Source of the DNA: Limnomonas spitsbergensis
Lineage: Eukaryota > Chlorophyta > Chlorophyceae > Chlamydomonadales
Direction: 5' to 3'
NCBI GenBank assembly: GCA_037349105.1
Contig: JAYJMM010000123.1
Location: forward strand, 6,820,001 to 6,884,000
DNA length: 64,000 nucleotides
The notes beneath the pieces are model-generated. The model did not search any database, was not told the DNA's origin, and saw only the letters and a list, made by a program, of their open reading frames with translations. Positions 23,701 to 35,700 of this stretch are shown here, piece after piece (the stretch's first letter is position 1; the number at the start of each line of letters is the position of its first letter). Position numbers and translations under genes: made by a program.

Positions 23701-26700
23701 CAGTAGCAGCTACCTCGGAGCAACCAATCCGTAGGAGCTCTTGGAGGCAACCAACCCGTAGTAGCTCCTGGGGTGAACTGTGTAGCCTCGTTGCCAGCAT
23801 GATGCAGCCGCCCTCACGATCTCTCATTGGAGCCTTCCTTCCTCCCAGCTTTATGCGTTTTGTCTCCGGATCCTGAATGTTTTCCCGGTGGGCATTCAGG
23901 CTCGAAAAAAACTTGACCTTGAACCCCTTAACCTTTGTGACTGCCTCCCGATCCTGAATCCTGTTCTGGCAGGCGTTAGGGTTTAAAGACCTAAGCCTTA
24001 AATCATAAACCTAGTGGCTGCCTGCAGATCCTAACTGCTATTCTGGTGGGCATAAGGGTTAAAATCCTGACCTCTTAACCCTACCCACCTGTGCCCGTCT
24101 GTAGGTCCTAGATTCTGTGCTGGCAGTCATGAGGGTTTAAACCCTCCTTACCCTACAGCCTTAGCCCCTGTGCCTGCCTGCAGATCCCGACTGCTGTTAT
24201 AGTGAGCATAACTGTTAAAACAACCCTCAACCTTGAACCCTTAACCCGTGTGCCTGCCTGCGTATCCTGAATGCTGTCCTGGCAAGCATCATGGTTTGAA
24301 GCCTAGACCCTGTACCTGGGTGGCTGCCTGCAGATCCTGTATGCCGTGTTGGCGGACATTCTGATGCTCGCCTTTGGCATCGGTGCCCAGTTGGCCCCCA
24401 ACATCTCCCTTGCAGGTAAGGCTTAGGTTTCAGGGTTAAGGGTTTAGGTTAAAACCCTTAACCCCCAACATCTCTCTTGCTGGTAGGGTGGGCGCTTGCG
24501 TGCTAGGACGGTCTGGGCGGAGGAACGCTTGTGTGTGCGCGTGTCTGGCGGGTGGGCGTCTGCGCGCTAGGGTGTCTGGTGGTTGGTTGCCTGTGTGTGC
24601 GTCTGTACGGGTCCCTGGGCGGGTGAACGCCTGTGTGTGTAGGTGTGACCTGTGATGGAGTAACATGCGATGGAGTAACATGTGATGGAGTAAAGCTGTG
24701 ATGACGTAACAGGTGATGGAGCGACCTGCGTAAGCGTGACCTGTGGAGGAGTAACCTGTGATGTGGCAGCTATTTTTTCTATATTTAGATTTCTATTTTT
24801 TTACGTTTCTCCCATTAAAGATATTTAATGTGGCAGCTGCATACTTTGATAGGGCGCCACGATAGAGTCCGTGTTCACCTCTTGTAAAGTGGTTGTTGCT
24901 CTCATTGTCCCTGTTGCTTTTGCTCTCGCTTTTGCTGTTGTTTAATCGTTGCTTCTTTTTTAAATGTTGCTCCTGCTGCCGCTGCTGCTGCTGTCCTCAT
25001 TGCTGCTGATGCCCCTCACCCCATGCCTGATCCAGTGATGTGCTACGTCATCTCCACACTCTTCTTCGCGTACGTCGTCAAGGAGATGTGGGCCATGTTT
25101 GATGCGTGAGTCATCAGGGAGCATGTTAGGGTTGAGAGTTTAGGGGTGTGGGGTAATACTTGCCCTAAACCCATGTTTGATGTGTGAGTCCTCAGGTTGC
25201 TTGTTTGGGGTTTAGGGTTTAGCTTACCCTAAACCCATGTTTGATGCGTGATTTATCAGGGTGCTTGTTGTTGCTGTCCTTTGTTTCTGCAACACCTGGA
25301 TTCAGGACCTCGGGTTCGAAAAGAACGCTCCGCCGTATTGTGTTTCATTTACCTATCATCAAAGGTTACCTTCAAGCTCTCAAGGGTAATGAAGTAGTGC
25401 TAATCATTGCCGTGACTTGCATGGTGTTTATCTTCACCAAGATTTGCATGGCGTTTATCTTCACCAAGATTTGCATGGTGTTTATCTTCACGAAGATTTG
25501 CATGGTGTTTATCTTCACCAAGATTTGCATGGCGTTTATCTTCACCAAGATTTGCATGGTGTTTATCTTCACCAACATTTGCATGGTGTTTATCTTCACC
25601 AAGATTTGCATGGTGTTTATATTCACCAAGATTTGCATGGCGTTTATCTTCACCAAGATTTGCATGGTGTTTATCTTCACCAAGATTTGCATGGTGTTTA
25701 TCTTCACCAAGATTTGCATGGCGTTTATGTTCACCACGATTTGTATGGCGTTTTTTCTTCGCCAGAATCCGTATGGCATTTATCTTTACCGGGATTTGAA
25801 TGCCGTGAATCTTCACCGTGAATTGCATGGCGTTTACCTACACTGTGTATTGCATGGTCAAAGCAGTACGGCATGGTGGAGCGCTCTTCCCTGCTATCCT
25901 GTCATAGTCAGTGTGGCAGGGAGGGTGGGGAGGGGGGTCATTTCCGATGGAAAGAGGACCACTAAGCGGACTATTGATCTTCCCCTCCCGTTAGCCATTG
26001 TTCCTGCCCCTGTGGCGATCCTTTCCCCCCACTGTATGGTTGCTCCTGCAGAAAGACGACCATTGATCTTCTCCTCCCGTCAGCCATTGTTCCTGCCTTT
26101 GTGGCGATATCCTGTCTCCCCACTGCATGGTTGCTCCCGCACCTCGAGGCGCGCATCGACAGCAGCAGGCAAACCCTTAACCCTACCCCTCCCACTGTAT
26201 GGCTCCCGCAGCTCCCTGGCAGAGGCGCGTGTCGACAGCAGCAGGCAAACCCTTAAACCTACCCCTCCCACTGTATGGTTGCTCCCGCAGCTCCCTGACA
26301 GAGGCGCGCATGGACAGCAGCAGGCAAACCTTTAACCCTACCCCTCCCACTGTATGGTTGCTCCCGCAGCTCCCTGACTGAGGCGCGCATCGACAGCAGC
26401 AGGCAAACCCTTAACCCTACCCCTCCCACTGTATGGTTGCTCCCGCAGCTCCCTGGCAGAGGCGCGCATCGACAGCAGCAGGCAAACCCTAAACCCTACC
26501 CCTCCCACTGTATGGTTGCTCCCGCAGCTCCCTGGCAGAGGCGCGTGTCGACAGCAGCAGGCAAATCCTTAACCCTACCCCTCCCACTGTATGGCTCCCG
26601 CAGCTCCCTGGCAGAGGCGCGTGTCGACAGCAGCAGGCAAACCCTTAACCCTACCCCTCCCACTGTATGGTTGCTCCTGCAGCTCCCTGACAGAGGCGCG

Positions 26701-29700
26701 CATGGACAGCAGCTGGCAAACCTTTAACCCTACCCCTCCCACTGTATGGTTGCTCCCGCAGCTCCCTGGCAGAGGCGCGTGTCGACAGCAGCAGGCAAAC
26801 CCTTAACCCTACCCCTCCCACTGTATGGTTGCTCCCGCAGCTCCCTGGCAGAGGCGCGCGTCGACAGCAGCAGGCAAAGCCTCATGGTGCTGCGGGGTCT
26901 GGCGGTGGTGAGTCGCAGGAGATGAACCCTAACACCTAAACCCTTTACCCAAACCCTAAAGCGTTGAGCCTGGGATCTCGTTTCTCCCTGGCTCTGGCCT
27001 TCTCTTTGGAGTGCCTCTGGCACTGGCCTTCCCTGGGCCTGCTGCTTGGCCCATGGGCTTCTCGACCCGGCAAGCCAGCCTTATGAGCCCAGGTCTGGGC
27101 CGTTTGCTTCCCCCCGTCTCATCCTGCCCTTCCCCCCTTCACGTCAGTGGGGTGGCCCACTCCCCCATGCTCATCTTGCGTTTTTTCACGCGCTGGGCCT
27201 GTGGTTTTTGATCTCGGTATTATGTGTGATGATCCAGCGCTCCTCACAGACTCACACACACAGGGCCTGTGGTTCTTATTCGCAGTATTTCTGTTACTTA
27301 ATGCAGAGCCAGTGGTTCTCATTCTCAGTATCTGTTTAAATTCCCAATGCTCCTCTCAAACACTTGGGGTCTGTGGTTCTTATTCAAAGTGTATATGTGA
27401 ATTTATCCATTGTTCCTCACACACCAACGAGGCCTTTGGTTCTCGTTCCCGGCGTTATTTGTGATAAGCCAGCGCTTCTCACAGTCTTGAAGGTGCATGG
27501 CCAGTGCTTCTCATTCTAAGTATATGTTTCATCATCCTGTGCTTCTCTCACATGCATGGCCTTTGGTTCTCGTTCCCAGTGCTATTTGTGATGACCAAGT
27601 GCTCCTGACAGTGACATATGCCATGCCTGTGGTACTGCACATATTCCCAATATTATACATGATGATCCTTTTCCCGGTCCCCTGCAGGGCCTTTGGTTCT
27701 CCTTCCCATTGCTATTTGTTTAGTGATCATGTGCCCCTTTCACATGCAGGGCCTTTGGTTCTCCTTCCCGGTGCTATTTGTTTAGTGATCATGTGCCCCT
27801 TTCACATGCAGGGCCTTTGGTTCTCCTTCCCGGTGCTATTTGTTTAGTGATCATGTGCCCCTTTCACATGCAGGGCCTTTGGTTCTCCTTCCCGGTGCTA
27901 TTTGTTTAGTGATCATGTGCCCCTTTCACATGCAGGGCCTTTGGTTCTCCTTCCCGGTGCTATTTGTTTAGTGATCATGTGCCCCTTTCACATGCAGGGC
28001 CTTTGGTTCTCCTTCCCGGTGCTATTTGTTTAGTGATCATGTGCCCCTTTCACATGCAGGGCCTTTGGTTCTCCTTCCCGGTGCTATTTGTTTAGTGATC
28101 ATGTGCCCCTTTCACATGCAGGGCCTTTGGTTCTCCTTCCCGGTTCTATTTGTTTAGTGATCATGTGCCCCTTTCACATGCAGGGCCTTTGGTTCTCCTT
28201 CCCGGTGCTATTTGTTTAGTGATCATGTGCCCCTTTCACATGCAGGGCCTTTGGTTCTCCTTCCCGGTTCTATTTGTTTAGTGATCATGTGCCCCTTTCA
28301 CATGCAGGGCCTTTGGTTCTCCTTCCCGGTGCTATTTGTTTAGTGATCATGTGCCCCTTTCACATGCAGGGCCTTTGGTTCTCCTTCACGGTGCTATTTG
28401 TTTAGTGATCATGTGCCCCTTCCACATGCAGGGCCTTTGGTTCTCCTTCCCGGTTCTATTTGTTTAGTGATCATGTGCCCCTTCCACATGCAGGGCCTTT
28501 GGTTCTCCTTCCTGGTGCTATTTGTTTAGTGATCATGTGCCCCTTTCACATGCAGGGCCTTTGGTTCTCCTTCCCGGTACTATTTGTTTAGTGATCATGT
28601 GCCCCTTTCACATGCAGGGCCTTTGGTTCTCCTTCCCGGTGCTATTTGTTTAGTGATCATGTGCCCCTTTCACATGCAGGGCCTTTGGTTCTCCTTCCCG
28701 GTGCTATTTGTTTAGTGATCATGTGCCCCTTTCACATGCAGGGCCTTTGGTTCTCCTTCCCGGTGCTATTTGTTTAGTGATCATGTGCCCCTTTCACATG
28801 CAGGGCCTTTGGTTCTCCTTCACGGTGCTCTTTGTTTAGTGATCATGTGCCCCTTCCACATGCAGGGCCTTTGGTTCTCCTTCCCGGTTCTATTTGTTTA
28901 GTGATCATGTGCCCCTTCCACATGCAGGGCCTTTGGTTCTCCTTCCTGGTGCTATTTGTTTAGTGATCATGTGCCCCTTTCACATGCAGGGCCTTTGGTT
29001 CTCCTTCCCGGTGCTATTTGTTTAGTGATCATGTGCCCCTTTCACATGCAGGGCCTTTGGTTCTCCTTCACGGTGCTATTTGTTTAGTGATCATGTGCCC
29101 CTTCCACATGCAGGGCCTTTGGTTCTCCTTCCCGGTTCTATTTGTTTAGTGATCATGTGCCCCTTTCACATGCAGGGCCTTTGGTTCTCCTTCCCAGTGG
29201 TATTTGTTTAGTGATCATGTGCCCCTTTCACATGCAGGGCCTTTGGTTCTCCTTCCCGGTGCTATTTGTTGAGTGATCATGTGCCCCTTTCACATGCAGG
29301 GCCTTTGGTTCTCCTTCCCGGTGCTATTTGTTTAGTGATCATGTGCCCCTTTCACATGCAGGGCCTTTGGTTCTCCTTCCCGGTGCTATTTGTTTAGTGA
29401 TCATGTGCCCCTTTCACATGCAGGGCCTTTGGTTCTCCTTCCCGGTGCTATTTGTTTAGTGATCATGTGCCCCTTTCACATGCAGGGCCTTTGGTTCTCC
29501 TTCCCGGTTCTATTTGTTTAGTGATCATGTGCCCCTTTCACATGCAGGGCCTTTGGTTCTCCTTCCCGGTGCTATTTGTTTAGTGATCATGTGCCCCTTT
29601 CACATGCAGGGCCTTTGGTTCTCCTTCCCGGTTCTATTTGTTTAGTGATCATGTGCCCCTTTCACATGCAGGGCCTTTGGTTCTCCTTCCCGGTGCTATT

Positions 29701-32700
29701 TGTTTAGTGATCATGTGCCCCTTTCACATGCAGGGCCTTTGGTTCTCCTTCCCGGTGCTATTTGTTTAGTGATCATGTGCCCCTTTCACATGCAGGGCCT
29801 TTGGTTCTCCTTCACGGTGCTATTTGTTTAGTGATCATGTGCCCCTTCCACATGCAGGGCCTTTGGTTCTCCTTCCCGGTTCTATTTGTTTAGTGATCAT
29901 GTGCCCCTTCCACATGCAGGGCCTTTGGTTCTCCTTCCTGGTGCTATTTGTTTAGTGATCATGTGCCCCTTTCACATGCAGGGCCTTTGGTTCTCCTTCC
30001 CGGTACTATTTGTTTAGTGATCATGTGCCCCTTTCACATGCAGGGCCTTTGGTTCTCCTTCCCGGTGCTATTTGTTTAGTGATCATGTGCCCCTTTCACA
30101 TGCAGGGCCTTTGGTTCTCCTTCCCGGTGCTATTTGTTTAGTGATCATGTGCCCCTTTCACATGCAGGGCCTTTGGTTCTCCTTCCCGGTGCTATTTGTT
30201 TAGTGATCATGTGCCCCTTTCACATGCAGGGCCTTTGGTTCTCCTTCACGGTGCTCTTTGTTTAGTGATCATGTGCCCCTTCCACATGCAGGGCCTTTGG
30301 TTCTCCTTCCCGGTTCTATTTGTTTAGTGATCATGTGCCCCTTCCACATGCAGGGCCTTTGGTTCTCCTTCCTGGTGCTATTTGTTTAGTGATCATGTGC
30401 CCCTTTCACATGCAGGGCCTTTGGTTCTCCTTCCCGGTGCTATTTGTTTAGTGATCATGTGCCCCTTTCACATGCAGGGCCTTTGGTTCTCCTTCCCGGT
30501 GCTATTTGTTTAGTGATCATGTGCCCCTTTCACATGCAGGGCCTTTGGTTCTCCTTCACGGTGCTCTTTGTTTAGTGATCATGTGCCCCTTCCACATGCA
30601 GGGCCTTTGGTTCTCCTTCCCGGTTCTATTTGTTTAGTGATCATGTGCCCCTTCCACATGCAGGGCCTTTGGTTCTCCTTCCTGGTGCTATTTGTTTAGT
30701 GATCATGTGCCCCTTTCACATGCAGGGCCTTTGGTTCTCCTTCCCGGTGCTATTTGTTTAGTGATCATGTGCCCCTTTCACATGCAGGGCCTTTGGTTCT
30801 CCTTCACGGTGCTATTTGTTTAGTGATCATGTGCCCCTTCCACATGCAGGGCCTTTGGTTCTCCTTCCCGGTTCTATTTGTTTAGTGATCATGTGCCCCT
30901 TTCACATGCAGGCCTTTGGTTCTCCTTCCCAGTGGTATTTGTTTAGTGATCATGTGCCCCTTTCACATGCAGGGCCTTTGGTTCTCCTTCCCGGTGCTAT
31001 TTGTTGAGTGATCATGTGCCCCTTTCACATGCAGGGCCTTTGGTTCTCCTTCCCGGTGCTATTTGTTTAGTGATCATGTGCCCCTTTCACAAGCAGGGCC
31101 TTTGGTTCTCCTTCCCGGTGCTATTTGTTTAGTGATCATGTGCCCCAACACATGCAGGGCCTTTGGTTCTCCTTCACGGTGCTATTTGTTTAGTGATCAT
31201 GTGCCCCTTTCACATGCAGGGCCTTTGGTTCTCCTTCCCGGTGCTATTTGTTTAGTGATCATGTGCCCCTTTCACATGCAGGGCCTTTGGTTCTCCTTCC
31301 CGGTGCTTTTTTGTTTAGTGATCATGTGCCCCTTCCACATGCAGGGCCTTTGGTTCTCCTTCCCAGTGCTATTTGTTTAGTGATCATGTGCCCCTTTCAC
31401 ATGCAGGGCCTTTGGTTCTCCTTCACGGTGCTATTTGTTTAGTGATCATGTGCCCCTTTCACATGCAGGGCCTTTGGTTCTCCTTCCCGGTGCTATTTGT
31501 TTAGTGATCATGTGCCCCTTTCACATGCAGGGCCTTTGGTTCTCCTTCCCGGTGCTATTTGTTTAGTGATCATGTGCCCCTTCCACATGCAGGGCCTTTG
31601 GTTCTCCTTCCCGGTTCTATTTGTTTAGTGATCATGTGCCCCTTTCACATGCAGGGCCTTTGGTTCTCCTTCCCAGTGCTATTTGTTTAGTGATCATGTG
31701 CCCCTTTCACATGCAGGGCCTTTGGTTCTCCTTCCCGGTGCTATTTGTTTAGTGATCATGTGCCCCTTTCACATGCAGGGCCTTTGGTTCTCCTTCCCGG
31801 TGCTTTTTGTTTAGTGATCATGTGCCCCTTTCACATGCAGGGCCTTTGGTTCTCCTTCCCGGTGCTATTTGTTTAGTGATCATGTGCCCCTTTCACATGC
31901 AGGCCTTTGGTTCTCCTTCCCGGTGCTATTTGTTTAGTGATCATGTGCCCCTTCCACATGCAGGGCCTTTGGTTCTCCTTCCCGGTGCTATTTGTTTAGT
32001 GATCATGTGCCCCTTTCACATGCAGGGCCTTTGGTTCTCCTTCCCAGTGCTATTTGTTTAGTGATCATGTGCCCCTTTCACATGCAGGGCCTTTGGTTCT
32101 CCTTCCCAGTGCTATTTGTTTAGTGATCATGTGCCCCTTGCACATGCAGGGCCTTTGGTTCTCCTTCCCGGTGCTTTTTGTTTAGTGATCATGTGCCCCT
32201 TTCACATGCAGGGCCTTTGGTTCTCCTTCCCGGTGCTATTTGTTTAGTGATCATGTGCCCCTTTCACATGCAGGGCCTTTGGTTCTCCTTCCCAGTGCTA
32301 TTAGTTTAGTGATCATGTGCCCCTTTCACATGCAGGGCCTTTGGTTCTCCTTCCCGGTGCTATTTGTTTAGTGATCATGTGCCCCTTTCACATGCAGGGC
32401 CTTTGGTTCTCCTTCCCGGTTCTATTTGTTTAGTGATCATGTGCCCGTTCCACATGCAGGGCCTTTGGTTCTCCTTCACGGTGCTTTTTGTTTAGTGATC
32501 ATGTGCCCCTTGCACATGCAGGGCCTTTGGTTCTCCTTCCCGGTGCTATTTGTTTAGTGATCATGTGCCCCTTTCACATGCAGGGCCTTTGGTTCTCCTT
32601 CCCGGTGCTATTTGTTTAGTGATCATGTGCCCCTTGCACATGCAGGGCCTTTGGTTCTCCTTCCCGGTGCTATTTGTGTTGGTCAAGGCTGGCTTCACCT

Positions 32701-35700
32701 CTATCTTTGTGGAGGAGTGGATGTGGACCGTCGGGGACTTTTTAGGTACGGTTGGGGCAGCTGGGGCAGGTCATCTGGGGCAGCTGGGGCAGGTCATCTG
32801 GGGCAGCTGGGGCAGGTCATCTGGGGCAGCTGGGGCAGGTCATCTGGGGCAGCTGGGGCAGGTTATCTGGGGCAGCTGGGGCAGGTCATCTGGGGCAGCT
32901 GGGGCAGGTCACCTGGGGCAGCTGGGGCAGGTCAGCTGGGGCAGCTGGGGCAGGTCATCTGGGGCAGCTGGGGCAGGTCATCTGGGGCCGCTGGAGCAGG
33001 TCATCTGGGGCAGCTGGGGCAGGTCAGCTGGGGCAGCTGGGGCAGGTCAGCTGGGGCAGCTGGGGCATGTCATCTGGGGCAGCTGGGGCAGGTCATCTGG
33101 GGCAGCTGGGGCAGGTCATCTGGGGCAGCTGGGGCAGGTCAGCTGGGGCAGCTGGGGCATGTCATCTGGGGCAGCTGGGGCAGGTCATCTGGGGCAGTTG
33201 GGGCAGGTCACCTGGGGCAGCTGGGGCGGGTCATCTGGGGCAGCTGGGGCAGGTCATCTGGGGCAGCTGGGGCAGGTCATCTGGGGCAGCTGGGGCAGGT
33301 CATCTGGGGCAGCTGGGGCAGGTCATCTGGGGCAGCTGGGGCAGGTCATCTGGGGCAGCTGGGGCAGGTCATCTGGGGCAGCTGGGGCAGGTCATCTGGG
33401 GCAGCTGGGGCAGGTCATCTGGGGCAGCTGGGGCAGGTCATCTGGGGCAGCTGGGGCAGGTCATCTGGGGCAGCTGGGGCAGGTCATCTGGGGCAGCTGG
33501 GGCAGGTCATCTGGGGCAGCTGGGGCAGGTAAAATCCCTAGACTTCTTAAACCTGAACCCTAAATCGCAGGCAAGGTGATGTCCAGCAGCTGTCTGCTCC
33601 ACGGCAAATAAACCGATTCACCCTAAAATCCCAAACCCTTGACTCTAAACTGCAGGCAAGGTGATGTTCAGCAGCTCTCTGCTCCACGGCAAATAAACCT
33701 ATGAACCCTAAAATCCCAACCCTTGACTATAAACGGCAGGCAAGGTGATGTTCAGCAGCTCTTTGCTCTACGGGAAATGAACCCATGAACCCTAAAATCC
33801 CCAACCTTTAACTCTGAACCACAGGCAAGGTTATGTTCAGCAGCTCTTTGCTCTACGGGAATTTCCTGACCATTGAGCAGCGTCGCCTCATTGCCATGCG
33901 CATCATCGAGGAGGGGAACAGGTGAGCAGCTGCTGACCGTGGTAGGTCTGGGGGGGGGCTGAGCAACTGCTATAATTTGTATGCAAAAGAAACAAGCCTT
34001 GCCAAATTCCTCAGCTCGCAGCTCTCCCTGTGCAATGCTCCCTGTTTGATTTCTCAGCATGCACCCCTCCATGCGTCCACCCCTCCATGCATGCACCCCT
34101 CCATGCGTCCACCCCTCATTGCATGCACCCCTCCATGCGTCCACCCCTCCTTGCATGCACCCCTCCATGCGTCCACCCTTCCATGGTCGATTTATCAGCA
34201 TGCTGCCGTCCATTATGTACTCTCCACGGCTAGTTTCTCAACAGTCACCCCTCCATCCATACACCCCTCCATGGTCAATGCCTCAGCATGCACCCCTCCA
34301 TGCATGCTCCCTACTTATTGGATTCCTTAGCACGCAGTTCTTAGTTTCTTAGTGAGACAGCATGTGAAGTGCTCTATTCGGCGACTCAAGGAACTGCTGT
34401 TGCAACCTTCACGACTGAATTTATCAAATGTTGCAGTTTCCAAGAGGTCGCAGATTATCCCATGTCTTTTCTTTGAAAGATCTTTGATAGGTATTGTCTT
34501 CGATAGGTTCTTTGATAGGTCTTTTCTTTGATAGGCTTGCCGTTATGCGCTGCACCATATGCCAGCTGCCTTGCACATACGGCACGCCACCCTCAGGCTC
34601 TGTCCCGAATCCATGTGCTCGGCACTCCTAAAACAAACGAAGCTTAAGGAAGCAAAGCTCGAGCAAAAAGGGTAGGGGCGAGCATTAGGGAAAGCAGGTC
34701 TGCTTTTTTAACATCGATCACTTCTTTAAACACTTAATTTTAGGGTTCAAGTTTTGGAGGTAAAGGACCCCCCCTTTGGGCATATGACACTCCTGATAAT
34801 TGAGAGTTCGGGTTTGGGGTTCAGTTTTTTTGAGTTATCTTTCCCTAAGTTCTCCCTAGTTCTCTATCCCTAGGTTCCATATCCCCTAGTTTATGGCGCT
34901 CCAGGTTGTTGTCATCTTGTCACTGTTCTAGGCGTCTCACTCACCTTGGCCCCTCAGTCTGTCCATCTTGTGCCTCCCACATGATCCAGGTCATTTTGCA
35001 AATGTGCAGACATACTTCCAAGGCCCTTCCATCCTTTCACTCTTCTAGGGGTCACACCCCACACCTCCTCCCCTCTTCCCTGGTATTTGTTTTCGTCTCA
35101 CAGGATCCAGGACATTCAGGAGCTGAAAGACCTGATCGATTAGAAGGAGCGCTAAATGTCCACACCTCCACACCTCCACACCTCCACACCTCTGTGCTGG
35201 TTTTTGTCGTGTCTCACAGAATTTAGGTAATTCAGGAGCTGAAAAACCGATCAATCAGAAGGAGGGCTTTATGCCCACACCTCCACACCTCCACAACTCG
35301 GTGCACAGTATTTGTTTTGTCCTACAGGATTTAGAATATTCAGTAGCGCTTCATGTCCAGCATGTCCCACGAGCTGCGCATCCTGCCCCCTCCCCACCTT
35401 CCCAACCTCTCCCTCTGTCCTATTAATTATTGTGCTCCACAGGATCCAGGTGATTCAGGAGCTGAAAGACCTGATCGACCAGAAGGAGCGCTTCATGTCC
35501 AGCATGTCCCACGAGCTGCGCACCCCGCTCAACGGCATCATTGGGTTGTCGGACGGCCTGCTGGTTGGCAACTGTGGCCCCATCAGCGACAGCGCGCTGA
35601 AGACCGTGGCCACCATCAAGTCCAGTGGCTCCAGGCTGCTCAATCTAATCAATGACATTCTGGACGCAGCGGCCATGCGCAGCGTGAGTGCCTTTTTCGT

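Larger units (their letters stand above)
20791..33921 (+). other. HKR: HKR exons 1-9: N-terminal helix and microbial rhodopsin domain
   Basis: Residues 1 to about 331. A hydrophobic segment at about 60-77 ([16 protein letters not shown]) precedes helix A ([19 protein letters not shown]), so the domain probably has eight membrane helices, as in other enzyme rhodopsins. Helix C is [10 protein letters not shown] (168-177), matching the bacteriorhodopsin RYADWLFTTP: Arg, Trp and TTP kept, proton acceptor Asp replaced by M171, and the internal donor Asp replaced by Leu. Helix D has ADILM with D201. Helix F has LWFSFP (W269, F272, P273). Helix G has DFLGK, with D297 and the Schiff-base lysine K301, whose codon starts at 33827. 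Helix spacing matches bacteriorhodopsin across the exon 7/8 join with no gap. The domain runs straight into a helical linker. Confidence 0.9.

Noticed and set aside
27688..32645. A CRISPR array (regular repeats at constant period)
   Set aside because: There are no unique spacers; the whole 62-bp unit repeats, and the context is a eukaryotic intron.
32550..33579. Three overlapping + strand ORFs of 275-337 codons (Gly/Gln/Trp-rich)
   Set aside because: The same 23-residue cycle appears in all three frames because the DNA unit is 23 bp; only the first 33 codons in one frame are the true exon 8.
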